A DNA stretch of 64,000 nucleotides, from NCBI RefSeq assembly GCF_009873495.1, contig NZ_CP046703.1, forward strand, positions 7,064,001 to 7,128,000, written 5' to 3'. Position numbers and translations under genes: made by a program. The notes under the pieces were generated by a model. That model searched no databases. It worked only from the letters and a program-made list of their open reading frames with translations, and was not told the DNA's origin. Below, in pieces: positions 1-7,882 of this stretch (the first letter of the stretch is position 1; the number at the start of each line of letters is the position of its first letter). Source of the stretch: Nostoc sp. ATCC 53789 (GTDB lineage Bacteria > Cyanobacteriota > Cyanobacteriia > Cyanobacteriales > Nostocaceae).

Positions 1-1566
1 GAAATCCAAGCAGTTTTTTCACAAGCATCTCTGCAAATTGGTGACGCTGAAGCCGCCATTTTCGATGCTCAATTACTATTTTTAGAAGATCCAGTATTGT
101 TGGAAGCGGCTCATCAGCGTATTTTAGACCACCATATAAATGCTGAAGCAGCTTGGCAAGCCGTAGTAGATGAGGTGGTGACTTCCTACCGAACACTTGA
201 GGATGCTTATCTGCAAGAGCGAGTTGAGGATGTTATCGACGTAGGGCAAAGAGTACTACGATTACTAGCTGGGAATGCCCCTGCTAACTTGCATCTTGCG
301 GAACCGGCAATTTTAGTAGCAACTGATTTAACCCCCTCAGATACTGCTAGATTAGATCCGAAAATGGTGTTGGGTATTTGTACAACTTCTGGTAGCGCCA
401 CTTCCCACAGCGCCATCATCGCCCGGACATTGGGTATTCCCGCAGTTTTGGGAGTGGATTCCCAGGTGTTGCACTTGGCAGATGGTACACTCATGGCGCT
501 TGATGGTGAAAGTGGCAAGGCTTGGGTAGAACCAGAATCACATATCCTAGATTTACTGGAGGCAAAGCGAGAGGCTTGGCAAACTGCCCAACAGGAAGCA
601 CAAGCTACAGCACACCAGCCAGCAATTACTCTTGATGGTCGGCAAGTTAGCGTTTTCGCCAATATTGGTAGTATAAATGATGTGCAAGTTGCTGTGGCTA
701 GCGGTGCAGAAGGAGTGGGATTACTCCGCACAGAGTTTCTTTATCTCGATAGGACAAGTGCCCCTACAGAAGAAGAACAACTTGAAGTGTATCAGGCGAT
801 CGCCCAAGTTTTAGATAATCGTCCGCTAATTATTCGTACTTTAGATGTCGGTGGTGATAAGCCACTTCCTTATTTGAGAGTCGGGTTTCCAGAAGCTAAC
901 CCTTTCTTAGGCTGGCGGGGAATTCGTTTCTGTTTAGATCATTTGGATTTATTTAAAACTCAGTTACGGGCAATCTTGAGAGCCAGTGTAGGACACCAAA
1001 TTAAGATCATGTTACCGATGATTGCCACTGTGACAGAGGTACGTGCAGCTAAGGTAATTTTGGGTGAAGTGCAGGCTGAATTAAATCAAGCTGGTATCCC
1101 CTTTGATGCAGCGATGAAAGTAGGGATTATGGTGGAGGTTCCGTCAGCAGTTGCGATCGCAGATCAGTTAGCAGCTGAAGTGGACTTCTTTAGTATAGGG
1201 ACTAACGACCTGAGTCAGTACGTCATGGCTAGCGATCGCACTAATCCCCGCGTGGCAAATTTGGTTGATGCACTACATCCAGCAGTGCTGAGAATGGTGC
1301 AGCAAACTATCAAAGCTGCCCATGCTGCGGGCATTTCGGTAGGATTATGTGGAGAATTGGCAGCAGATACTGTAGCAACACCAATTTTATTAGGTTTAGG
1401 GCTGGATGAGTTGAGCGTGAATCCTCAAAGTATACCTGGAGTGAAACAGGCGATCGCTCGATTAAGTATAGTTGAGAGTGAAGCGATCGCGGCATCAGCA
1501 TTGCAACAAGATTCCGCAGTTCATGTCAGAGAACTAATCTCAACTTCAGTTACTCCCCCTGCGTAA
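1..1566 (+). CDS. ptsP: PTS phosphoenolpyruvate-protein phosphotransferase (enzyme I), 5' end outside window
   Basis: The frame is open from base 1, so the N-terminus lies upstream and the apparent TTG start at 97 is internal. The visible 521 residues cover the swivelling phosphohistidine domain, with GSATSHSAIIAR carrying the phosphorylated His, and the PEP-binding TIM barrel, with GTNDLSQYVMASDR and GLCGELAAD motifs. Enzyme I takes phosphate from PEP and passes it to HPr-like proteins in the cytoplasm. In cyanobacteria this protein is often fused to DhaM/HPr-like domains and may serve dihydroxyacetone kinase or signalling rather than sugar uptake; whether that fusion exists here cannot be seen. 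The stop at 1564-1566 overlaps the convergent parE gene by 17 bp. The symbol is by family analogy. Confidence 0.9.
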   Translation, partial: EIQAVFSQASLQIGDAEAAIFDAQLLFLEDPVLLEAAHQRILDHHINAEAAWQAVVDEVVTSYRTLEDAYLQERVEDVIDVGQRVLRLLAGNAPANLHLAEPAILVATDLTPSDTARLDPKMVLGICTTSGSATSHSAIIARTLGIPAVLGVDSQVLHLADGTLMALDGESGKAWVEPESHILDLLEAKREAWQTAQQEAQATAHQPAITLDGRQVSVFANIGSINDVQVAVASGAEGVGLLRTEFLYLDRTSAPTEEEQLEVYQAIAQVLDNRPLIIRTLDVGGDKPLPYLRVGFPEANPFLGWRGIRFCLDHLDLFKTQLRAILRASVGHQIKIMLPMIATVTEVRAAKVILGEVQAELNQAGIPFDAAMKVGIMVEVPSAVAIADQLAAEVDFFSIGTNDLSQYVMASDRTNPRVANLVDALHPAVLRMVQQTIKAAHAAGISVGLCGELAADTVATPILLGLGLDELSVNPQSIPGVKQAIARLSIVESEAIAASALQQDSAVHVRELISTSVTPPA

Positions 1567-1867
1567 ATTCGGTATCTTGAGCAAATATCTTCTCGATATC
1601 CCGCGCCCCGTGCAAGACACGCATAATTTGAATGCCTCCTTCAACCGTGCGGTAAAAGATGACATAATTTCCAGAAGAAAAGCTCCTGATACCTTCCCCT
1701 AACTCAGGGCGGTTACGACCAATTCCAGGCATAGCAGCAAGTTTCCGAAACAATTGAGTAAAGCGGTTAAGCAATCGTCCCACTATTGCCAGATCATTCG
1801 CAGCTATGTATTCATAGATGTTATCAAGGTCGCTGACTGCTAACGGTGTAAAAGTGTAATTACTCAT
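1550..1867 (-). CDS. ParE/RelE-family type II toxin
   Basis: This 105-aa basic protein has the ParE/RelE fold pattern: an N-terminal strand (YTFTPLAVSDLDNIYEYIA), two helices, and C-terminal strands with YVIFYRTVEGGIQIMRVLHGARD. Toxins of this family act on gyrase or cleave mRNA on the ribosome; the sequence does not settle which. It lies immediately downstream of a Phd/YefM-like antitoxin on the same strand, the usual antitoxin-first order. I chose ATG at 1867, 3 bp past the antitoxin stop; an alternative TTG at 1873 would overlap that stop. Its 3' end overlaps the end of ptsP by 17 bp on the opposite strand. Confidence 0.85.
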   Translation of the reverse strand: MSNYTFTPLAVSDLDNIYEYIAANDLAIVGRLLNRFTQLFRKLAAMPGIGRNRPELGEGIRSFSSGNYVIFYRTVEGGIQIMRVLHGARDIEKIFAQDTEFTQGE

Positions 1868-1869
1868 TA

Positions 1870-2196
1870 TCAAGTGTCAGTCAAAGCAGTCTGGTAGCGA
1901 GACTGGAGCTGTGCCATCACTTCCTCCCCATTTAAGAGTTCGCCCCTGTCAGCTTGGTCAATACCCTTTTGAATTTCCTGTTGCAAGCTTTCTAGCTTCA
2001 GTTGATTTAGTTCCTCTTCAAGCTGCTGCAATCGATTAAGCATCTGTTGGAAAGCACGGGCATCTTGAACCACCACTGCCGCTTCGCCATTCACCGTTAA
2101 AACCAGTGGAGCTTTCGTTTCCTTAATTTGCTCAACATAGTTGCTAGCATTGCGCCGGAAGTCCGTTAACGAGTGGATATTTTCAATGTTAACCAT
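1870..2196 (-). CDS. Phd/YefM-family antitoxin
   Basis: This 108-aa protein begins with a Phd/YefM-type DNA-binding fold: SLTDFRRNASNYVEQIKETK, then PLVLTVNGEAAVVVQDARAF. A Gln/Glu/Leu-rich helical tail follows (residues about 58-100), of the kind that wraps the toxin. Antitoxins of this family neutralise the toxin and autorepress the operon with it. It starts with ATG at 2196 and is directly followed by the ParE-like toxin gene. No palindromic operator was obvious in the short stretch upstream (2197-2286). Confidence 0.85.
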   Translation of the reverse strand: MVNIENIHSLTDFRRNASNYVEQIKETKAPLVLTVNGEAAVVVQDARAFQQMLNRLQQLEEELNQLKLESLQQEIQKGIDQADRGELLNGEEVMAQLQSRYQTALTDT

Positions 2197-2286
2197 ACTA
2201 GCACCTAATTAAGTACCTGATTCGATACTATTTTCTTTTGTCCTACACGTCAACAAGAAAACCAATTGATGTTTTTCTCAGCACTG

Positions 2287-2676
2287 TTAAAATCTGATTC
2301 CCAGTTGCCCGTTAAAACCACGAATAGAATTGTAACCAGCACCAACAAAAACGTTATCAGTAGCACCTACCTGAACACCACCGGAAACTGCAACACCTTT
2401 ATCTTCTGAATAAAGTCCAACTCCTACATAAGGTGAGATGACAGGCAAACTGATAAATTTTAAAACATCTACTCCCGTAGCGCCATCAGGGCCAGTTCCT
2501 ACTTCAACCCCAAAATTTAAAGCTCTAGCGCCTACAGCATAAGTTACATCACCATCTTTTCCACCAACTGAAACCCAAGGTTGGGGTATAAGTTGAGCCG
2601 ATGCTTGACTTGGAGCAAATAAAGCTAATAAACCGATAGATGTAATTAATGTTTTTGCAATAATTGCTATTTTCAC
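2287..2676 (-). CDS. Small exported protein, possible outer-membrane barrel-like protein
   Basis: I do not recognise a named family. The 129-aa product starts with a basic and hydrophobic signal peptide ending near ASA (SQASAQL). The mature part is rich in Gly/Val with alternating hydrophobic residues (VTYAVGARALNFGVEV, ISPYVGVGLY, VFVGAGYNSIRG) and ends in a terminal phenylalanine (LGIRF), as expected for short outer-membrane beta-strands. The start is GTG at 2676: GGAGGAG sits 6 bp upstream, so the longer reading from 2691 would translate its own ribosome binding site. It is monocistronic as far as can be seen. Confidence 0.7.
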   Translation of the reverse strand: MKIAIIAKTLITSIGLLALFAPSQASAQLIPQPWVSVGGKDGDVTYAVGARALNFGVEVGTGPDGATGVDVLKFISLPVISPYVGVGLYSEDKGVAVSGGVQVGATDNVFVGAGYNSIRGFNGQLGIRF

Positions 2677-3009
2677 ATTATTCTCCTCCACTAACTGGTG
2701 TATCTTAATTGTCTTCTTACAACTACCCTTGTTTCAGCACTACTGTTAACTAGGGTTTGTCTATGATGGCTAATCGTGACGGATTGAAAGTCATTTGAGT
2801 GCCCGATGAGTGCAAGTTGCTTACTAAATGCTGTAAAAGTATAACTAAGTACAACAGTATTTACGTAATTAAATAGGAAAAGTAGGATGTTTTATAAGAA
2901 CCCTTGATTAACCTGTTGATAAGCTGTAGATTGGTGCGTAGTAGATAGTCAAGATAAAACTATACAAGTAATTTAGAAAGCGTAAGGGTTTGGGATTGCT
3001 TCTCTGCGA
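2677..3009. other. Intergenic stretch without a gene
   Basis: No supportable gene. It holds the ribosome binding site of the small exported protein near its left edge and AT-rich DNA elsewhere. Its right end runs into the 21-bp repeat array. Confidence 0.6.
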
Positions 3010-3240
3010 GATGCGATCGCAGAAATAACAAATGCTGTCGCCGAAATAGCAAATGTAGTCGCCGAAATAGCAAATGCGATCGCTGAAATAACAAATGTAG
3101 TCGCCGAAATAGCAAATGTGATCGCCGAAATAACAAATGTAGTCGCCGAAATAGCAAATGCTGTCGCCGAAATAGCAAATGCGATCGCAGAAATAGCAAA
3201 TGCTGTCGCCGAAATAACAAATGAGTTCGCCGAAATAGCA
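3010..3240 (+). repeat. 21-bp tandem repeat, 11 units, encoding a perfect heptad in one frame
   Basis: Eleven consecutive 21-bp units vary at only a few positions. Some carry the HIP1 octamer, others TAGTCG or CTGTCG in its place. Read on the plus strand, each unit encodes a heptad of the form N-[AVE]-[VIF]-A-E-I-[AT], and the frame runs open from a stop at 2983 to a stop at 3259. There is no ATG, GTG or TTG in that frame, so it is either a broken coiled-coil gene or a non-coding repeat. Minus-strand open frames over it are products of the periodicity. Confidence 0.85.
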
Positions 3241-3313
3241 AATGCGGTACTCAATACCTAATGAATAATCGCAGTTATTGAATCGTTAAACAAAAAAACA
3301 AAAGGTAAAATCT

Positions 3314-3670
3314 ATGACACTGTATCAAGTCACTCAAACCACCGACAACGGAAACGGTGATACAGTAGGCACTCTCAGCTATGCTATCTTCCAAGCCAAC
3401 GAATTCGATCGCCGACTCAATACACATGGACTGCATCACGTGCGCTCCAAAGTCGAGTTTCAACCTCGTGCAACCGTTTTACCCCCTGATTTATTCGCTC
3501 AATATGAGGGTTTATCTTTCTGGGAGACTCCCACCAACAGTAGTCTAGCGAATGTGATTGTTGCCCAGCAGCTACAGATTCCCCTAGCGCCCCCGCTAGA
3601 GGCAGGGCTGTTTCATTCCCTAAAAGGCGCTGATTTACAAGCGTTTCAAGTAAAAAAACCAAGTGACTAA
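3314..3670 (+). pseudogene. Probable remnant of a surface/beta-helix type protein
   Basis: The open frame is 118 codons. Only the first about 30 residues (YQVTQTTDNGNGDTVGTLSYAI) look like a known pattern: the opening repeat of cyanobacterial secreted right-handed beta-helix or adhesin-like proteins. After EFDRRL the composition changes and no fold is recognisable. The 3' part (from 3602) overlaps one arm of an inverted repeat. I read it as a truncated gene whose tail is unrelated DNA. A short genuine protein is possible, since an AGG lies 8-10 bp before the ATG. Confidence 0.4.
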
Positions 3671-3809
3671 AAAATCTGATTGGGCAAGAAAATGGTATTC
3701 GCACTTAAATTTGCTGGTTGAAGTGGTAGTTTTTCTTTTTTCCACTCAAGCAAATTTCTGACTCATACTCTTGACAAAATCCCTAAGAGATCGAATGAAA
3801 CAGCCCTGC
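3602..3809. repeat. Pair of 17-bp inverted repeats, 174 bp apart
   Basis: GCAGGGCTGTTTCATTC at 3602-3618 is matched exactly by its reverse complement at 3793-3809. A short direct repeat (CCGCTAGAGG) sits beside each arm. The left arm lies in the tail of the 3314-3670 reading frame. The structure resembles two copies of a dispersed repeat in opposite orientation, or the ends of a decayed element. No transposase lies between them. Confidence 0.6.
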
Positions 3810-3930
3810 CCGCTAGAGGTGGGAAACAAGGCAAACGGATCTAGTGTTTTTTCAAACTTGAGATGATTTTAACCCTTAGCGATCGCTAATAACTAAAGGT
3901 TCAAGACTGTTGTTAAATATTAAATAAAAC

Positions 3931-4509
3931 ATGAAACAACAAGGTATGGTCCTCTGGCTGACAGGCTTAAGTGGTGCAGGAAAAACAACTATCGCCCACG
4001 GTGTAGCCCAAGAACTGCAAAAGAGAAATCATCGCTTAGAAGTGCTAGATGGTGATGTCGTTCGCACCCATCTTTCACAAGAATTGGGTTTTAGCAAAGA
4101 AGACCGAGATACAAATGTGCGTCGTATTGGCTTTGTTGCGGAATTACTTAGTCGCAATGGCATAATTGCGATCGTTGCTGCAATCAGCCCCTACCGTGAT
4201 GTTCGAGATCAACTCAAACAGACAACTACTAATTTTGTCGAAGTTTATGTAAATACTCCACTTGCAGTTTGTGAATTTCGTGACGTAAAAGGACTTTACG
4301 CCAAAGCAAAGGCAGAACAAATCAAACATTTTACTGGTATCTCTGACCCTTATGAAGAACCATTAAATCCAGAAATTATCTGTCAAACGGATAAATTCAC
4401 TATTGAGCAATGTGTTAACCAAGTACTTCACTATTTAGAACACCAAAATTTGATCGTTGCTGATAAAAATCTCATGCCAACTTCCTCACAATACATGAGA
4501 AAGGGATGA
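3931..4509 (+). CDS. cysC: Adenylylsulfate (APS) kinase
   Basis: This 192-aa enzyme phosphorylates adenosine 5'-phosphosulfate to PAPS in sulfate assimilation or sulfation. The P-loop GLSGAGKTT is at residues 12-20, followed by LDGDVVRTHLSQELGFS and DRDTNVRRIGFVA. The mobile serine motif ISPYRDVRD is at about 88-96, and the C-terminal DPYEEPLNPE loop is present; all are standard for CysC. Length is normal, with a short variable tail. It starts at ATG 3931 with no strong Shine-Dalgarno and stands alone between repeat-rich gaps. Confidence 0.95.
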   Translation: MKQQGMVLWLTGLSGAGKTTIAHGVAQELQKRNHRLEVLDGDVVRTHLSQELGFSKEDRDTNVRRIGFVAELLSRNGIIAIVAAISPYRDVRDQLKQTTTNFVEVYVNTPLAVCEFRDVKGLYAKAKAEQIKHFTGISDPYEEPLNPEIICQTDKFTIEQCVNQVLHYLEHQNLIVADKNLMPTSSQYMRKG

Positions 4510-4597
4510 TTTAATTATTAAAAATTGATGATTTATAATTTAAGATAAAACTTTAATTAATCAAGGTAGATTAAAACTATGATTACCTACCTATAGG

Positions 4598-4710
4598 ACT
4601 AGTACAACACGGCGGAAATAAACCACCTATTCTAAATTAATGAAATCCTTACGCTGTATTCATTTTTAATTTTTAATTTTTAATTTTTAATTCCGCCTTG
4701 CGGTACTAGT
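4598..4710. mobile_element. MITE-like element, 113 bp
   Basis: Imperfect terminal inverted repeats begin with ACTAGTAC (4598-4617 and 4691-4710, 16 of 20 paired) and bracket an AT-rich core with no coding capacity. The core contains the 7-bp tandem repeat TTTTTAA (about 4662-4692). No clear target duplication is visible. The gene-free gap from 4510 to 4753 consists mostly of this element. Confidence 0.6.
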
Positions 4711-4753
4711 AGCCTACTTTGAGACTTTGCGTCCCTTACTCACAGCAGCAACT

Positions 4754-5050
4754 CTACTCAAAAGTAGACACATCTCGCAGCAAACTAGGAATTTCCCCTT
4801 GAGAGAAAGGAAACTCCAGTAAAGTTTCTCTAAGACCCAAATACCCAGATTCAGCAAAAGATAACAGCATTCTTGAAAGTGCTAGCCAAACCTCCGGTTC
4901 GTATTCCCAATCACGATAACGCGAAGCATGAGCGGCAATTGAACGTAACGCCCAAAAATAAGAATTCCGCACCACCGAACCACCTTTCTTAAACTCTGGT
5001 AAATCTTCGTGATGGATAAAAAGTATTTGATTGTCAATTCTAGCTCTCAT
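4754..5050 (-). CDS. Hypothetical protein, 98 aa
   Basis: Not recognised. The sequence is rich in aromatic and charged residues (YFWALRSIAAHASRYRDWEYEPEVW) and ends with an acidic segment (SLLRDVSTFE). It has no signal peptide or membrane segment and is probably a small helical cytoplasmic protein. Codon use and composition are gene-like, and ATG at 5050 is the only reasonable start. Neighbours give no functional clue. Confidence 0.55.
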   Translation of the reverse strand: MRARIDNQILFIHHEDLPEFKKGGSVVRNSYFWALRSIAAHASRYRDWEYEPEVWLALSRMLLSFAESGYLGLRETLLEFPFSQGEIPSLLRDVSTFE

Positions 5051-5151
5051 CGCAATTTTAGATTTTAGATTAAAAGTAAATCTTAAATAAGGTGCATTAC
5101 GGCTTTAGCCTAACGCACGATGTTGCATAGTGACCAAAACCCTTCTCTATT

Positions 5152-5224
5152 CTCTGTGTTCTCTGCGTCTCTGTGGTTCAATAAATAACTTTTAAACCGC
5201 AGAGTCACAGAGAACGCAGAGAGG
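5152..5224. repeat. Long imperfect hairpin built from a common dispersed repeat
   Basis: A CT-rich segment (5152-5178, CTCTGTGTTCTCTGCG...) pairs imperfectly with 5195-5224, about a 27-bp stem. The same CT-rich string recurs near 11500, 53460 and 59550, always inside small inverted-repeat elements. A shorter hairpin (GTGCATTACGGC / GCCTAACGCAC) lies at about 5091-5117. Either could act as a terminator for the receptor gene at its left. Confidence 0.5.
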
Positions 5225-5235
5225 AAAGTAGACCC

Positions 5236-7329
5236 CTAAAAATTGGCACTTAAACCCACACGAAAAGTAAATCCAGGGCTATAAATGCGATTAACTCGCT
5301 CATATTGCTCACCGAGGAGATTTTCTAAGTAAACTGTCAATCCTACATTGCTAGCTACAGGTACACGACCGCTCAAATCTAAATTTACGAAAGAAGGCGA
5401 AAAATCTGTAATCGTGTCACCAGGGTTTGTAAAGAAGGCTCTGCGAGTGCCACTGTTGTAGGTAACATACAAATTAGCCTGCCAACCTGAATTTTGATAA
5501 CCCACACCAGTTTGCAGTACAGAGTAGGGAATCAAACCTAACTGTAAACCTCTCTCTGAGCCTGTTTTTATTTGAGCATCTGTATAAGTGTAGTTGAGGA
5601 AAGTTGACCAGCCAGCCGCAATTCTTAATTGCAATGCAACCTCTAAACCATTGGTATCTACTAGTCCAATGTTTTCCCATCTGCCGGCGATGACTCCCAA
5701 GCGATCGCCTATACTACTACCAAAGTAAGTAAACTGTCCAATCAAATTTTGAGAAAAATTGACATCTACTCCCGCACTCCAAGTTGAGCCAGTTTCTGGT
5801 CTTAAATCAGGGTTTGGTTCCCAACCATGAACTGTATCATAAACATACAACTGATCTAACCCAGGATTGCGTTGTGCCCCTGCCCAACTTCCACGCACTG
5901 CTACTATTGGTGTGACGGCATAACGTAACCCAACACTAGGATTGAGATAATTTCCAAACTGACTGTCAAAACTTTGCCTTAGCCCTAAATCTATCAGAAA
6001 ATCATCGCTAATATTCCAAGTATTCACAGCAAATAAAGCTGTATTAAACAAACTCCTATCTTCAGTTTCATTAGTGGCAATCCTACTAGGATTCGTACTC
6101 AAAACATCACCGTTTAAATCGGTGTTTTTCAAATCTAATCCCCAGCGCAATTTATTATTGGAAGTAACTTTCCACTCATGATCTACTCTGGCTGTCAGTT
6201 GTTGTGTATCTAAAGTTCCTGTACGGTAAAATGCTCCTGTAGGGCCATAAGTGCTGAAATAATCTTGGTTATAACCAATTGAGGTAGTAAGATTAGAACT
6301 TTCCCCATTACCTAGTCGAGTTTTCCAAGATAAGCCAACGTTTAAACCATCGTGGTCTAATCTATCTCTTTGCAGAGGAAAACCAAAATAAATTAAGCCG
6401 CGACGACTGCTGAGTGCAGTAACATCTAAATTCAATGAATTTTTTTTATCTAAATCTAGTCCAATGCTACCGAAGTAGGTACTTGTAGCTGTATCTGCAT
6501 TTGATAAAAATCCCTGTTCATCACGATTTGCTGCACCTACAGGCACGCGATAGCGGTTATCTGTAAAGAATCTTTCAAAGCTAAAGTTATATTTAACATT
6601 ATTGGATGAACCACCATAAGTCACTTGTTGATTATTTAAACTCAATGAGCCAAATTCTGCACTAGCGCTCAATTGAGGTTTACCATAACCTTCTTTGGTG
6701 ATGATATTCACAACTCCCCCAAAGGCTGAGGAACCATACAAAGCGGAGGCTGTACCGCTATATAATTCCACTCGTTCAATCGCCTCTACAGGAATGCTAT
6801 TTAAGTCAGTTCCACCATGATAAGTGTTGACATTATTGTTAATTGGTCTGCCATTAATTAGAAATACAGACTGATTAATTGAGGCTCCGCGATAGTATGT
6901 ACCTGTGTGAATATCTGCACCATGACCTACGTCATTGATTGCAAAACCAGGCATTCTTTTTAAGATATCCGCTAAACTTGTAGCGCCCTGCTTTTGAATT
7001 TCTTCTTTATCAATTACGTAAGTTGGTGTAGATTGAGGTAGGTTGTCTGGTTCTGCGATCGCTTCTATGGAAATGTCTGCATCATCTGTATAATCTGGCT
7101 GAGTTTCTGGATTAACTTCACTCGGTGCAGATTGTTGAGTTAATAATTCGGCATTAGTGGCGGGTAACTCAACTTCACTCAAACTCTGAATATCGGAAAT
7201 GACTTCGGTTGATTTATCAGTATTTCTCTGCTCAATTTCACTCTCAGCAGCAAAGCTAGGAAATGCTATCAGTAAACCCGGTAAAGCAACTGTTAGCAAC
7301 AAAAAATCTTTTTTCACGTTCTCTTTCAC
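5236..7329 (-). CDS. TonB-dependent outer-membrane receptor
   Basis: The 697-aa protein has a signal peptide (KKDFLLLTVALPGLLIAFPSFAA), an acidic cyanobacterial linker (about 25-100), then a plug domain (YVIDKEEIQKQGATSLADIL, YRGASINQSVFLINGRPI, VELYSGTASALYGSSAFGGV at about 195-215) and a 22-strand barrel ending in a terminal aromatic (VGLSANF). Such receptors import ferric siderophores, cobalamin or similar ligands using TonB energy. The plug and barrel resemble BtuB/iron-complex receptors, but the ligand cannot be read. There is no AMIN domain. No siderophore synthesis or ABC genes are adjacent, and no clear Fur box lies directly upstream (7330-7564). Confidence 0.92.
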   Translation of the reverse strand: MKENVKKDFLLLTVALPGLLIAFPSFAAESEIEQRNTDKSTEVISDIQSLSEVELPATNAELLTQQSAPSEVNPETQPDYTDDADISIEAIAEPDNLPQSTPTYVIDKEEIQKQGATSLADILKRMPGFAINDVGHGADIHTGTYYRGASINQSVFLINGRPINNNVNTYHGGTDLNSIPVEAIERVELYSGTASALYGSSAFGGVVNIITKEGYGKPQLSASAEFGSLSLNNQQVTYGGSSNNVKYNFSFERFFTDNRYRVPVGAANRDEQGFLSNADTATSTYFGSIGLDLDKKNSLNLDVTALSSRRGLIYFGFPLQRDRLDHDGLNVGLSWKTRLGNGESSNLTTSIGYNQDYFSTYGPTGAFYRTGTLDTQQLTARVDHEWKVTSNNKLRWGLDLKNTDLNGDVLSTNPSRIATNETEDRSLFNTALFAVNTWNISDDFLIDLGLRQSFDSQFGNYLNPSVGLRYAVTPIVAVRGSWAGAQRNPGLDQLYVYDTVHGWEPNPDLRPETGSTWSAGVDVNFSQNLIGQFTYFGSSIGDRLGVIAGRWENIGLVDTNGLEVALQLRIAAGWSTFLNYTYTDAQIKTGSERGLQLGLIPYSVLQTGVGYQNSGWQANLYVTYNSGTRRAFFTNPGDTITDFSPSFVNLDLSGRVPVASNVGLTVYLENLLGEQYERVNRIYSPGFTFRVGLSANF

Positions 7330-7753
7330 ACCAAGTAAAAATAGTCACCACGTAGTATTCTTGCTGTAAAAGTAAAATCGTGTCAAAAGACACGCTGTCA
7401 TATTTCCACAGATTTAGATTCCCCACTTTTTTAAAAAGTTGGGAATATTGTTGTTCAAAGATGAGTCAGTATTGCTATATAATTTGCTATTACGTACTAA
7501 TTATAAATTACGTTAGCATTAAGAAGACTGGACGCTTCATAAACAGAATAAAAGGCAATAATTTATGATTCAAGCCTTACGCAAACTAGTAACATTTGAC
7601 GAATTCGTTGCTAAATATCCCGACAACACAGGAAAACGTTATGAATTGCATGATGGAGTAATTGTAGAGATGCCGCAACCTACAGGCGATCATGAAGAGA
7701 TTATCGTATTTTTAGTTCAGAAACTTATTCTAGAATATAGTCGCATCAACTTA

Positions 7754-7801
7754 GGGACTTCCAGAAAATAAAATATACAGATAATAAAAATGATAATCAT
7801 T
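7754..7801 (+). repeat. Left terminal inverted repeat of the IS
   Basis: These 48 bp match the right end with only about three mismatches. The inner part contains AATGATAATCATT (7789-7801), an AT-rich palindrome also present in the right repeat. Confidence 0.9.
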
Positions 7802-7807
7802 GTTAGG

Positions 7808-7846
7808 GGGGTGGGAGAGGCTGCCGTTGGCAGCCTCTCCCACCCC
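7808..7846. repeat. Left subterminal hairpin of the IS
   Basis: An 18-bp perfect stem (7808-7825 with 7829-7846) closes a GTT loop. The stem is GC-rich and could stop transcription entering from the Uma2 promoter. Its stem sequence differs from the right-hand hairpin, but the tip GCC-GTT-GGC is the same. Confidence 0.85.
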
Positions 7847-7882
7847 AAGTTGTAGTAAATTGAATGATGATTCGATTTTGGG

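Noticed and set aside
207..731. 174-codon minus-strand frame
   Set aside because: Lies wholly antisense to the conserved PTS enzyme I gene and has no protein-like motifs.
2960..3254. Two minus-strand frames of 93 codons with Leu/Phe/Arg repeats
   Set aside because: They are reading-frame shadows of the 21-bp tandem repeat and have no other support.
7330..7564. Fur box directly upstream of the TonB receptor
   Set aside because: No sequence there approaches the GATAATGATAATCATTATC consensus; the only Fur-like cores are inside the IS ends.
7380..7568. 62-codon plus-strand frame upstream of the Uma2 gene
   Set aside because: AT-rich intergenic DNA with Cys/Tyr-rich nonsense composition; covers the likely promoter region.
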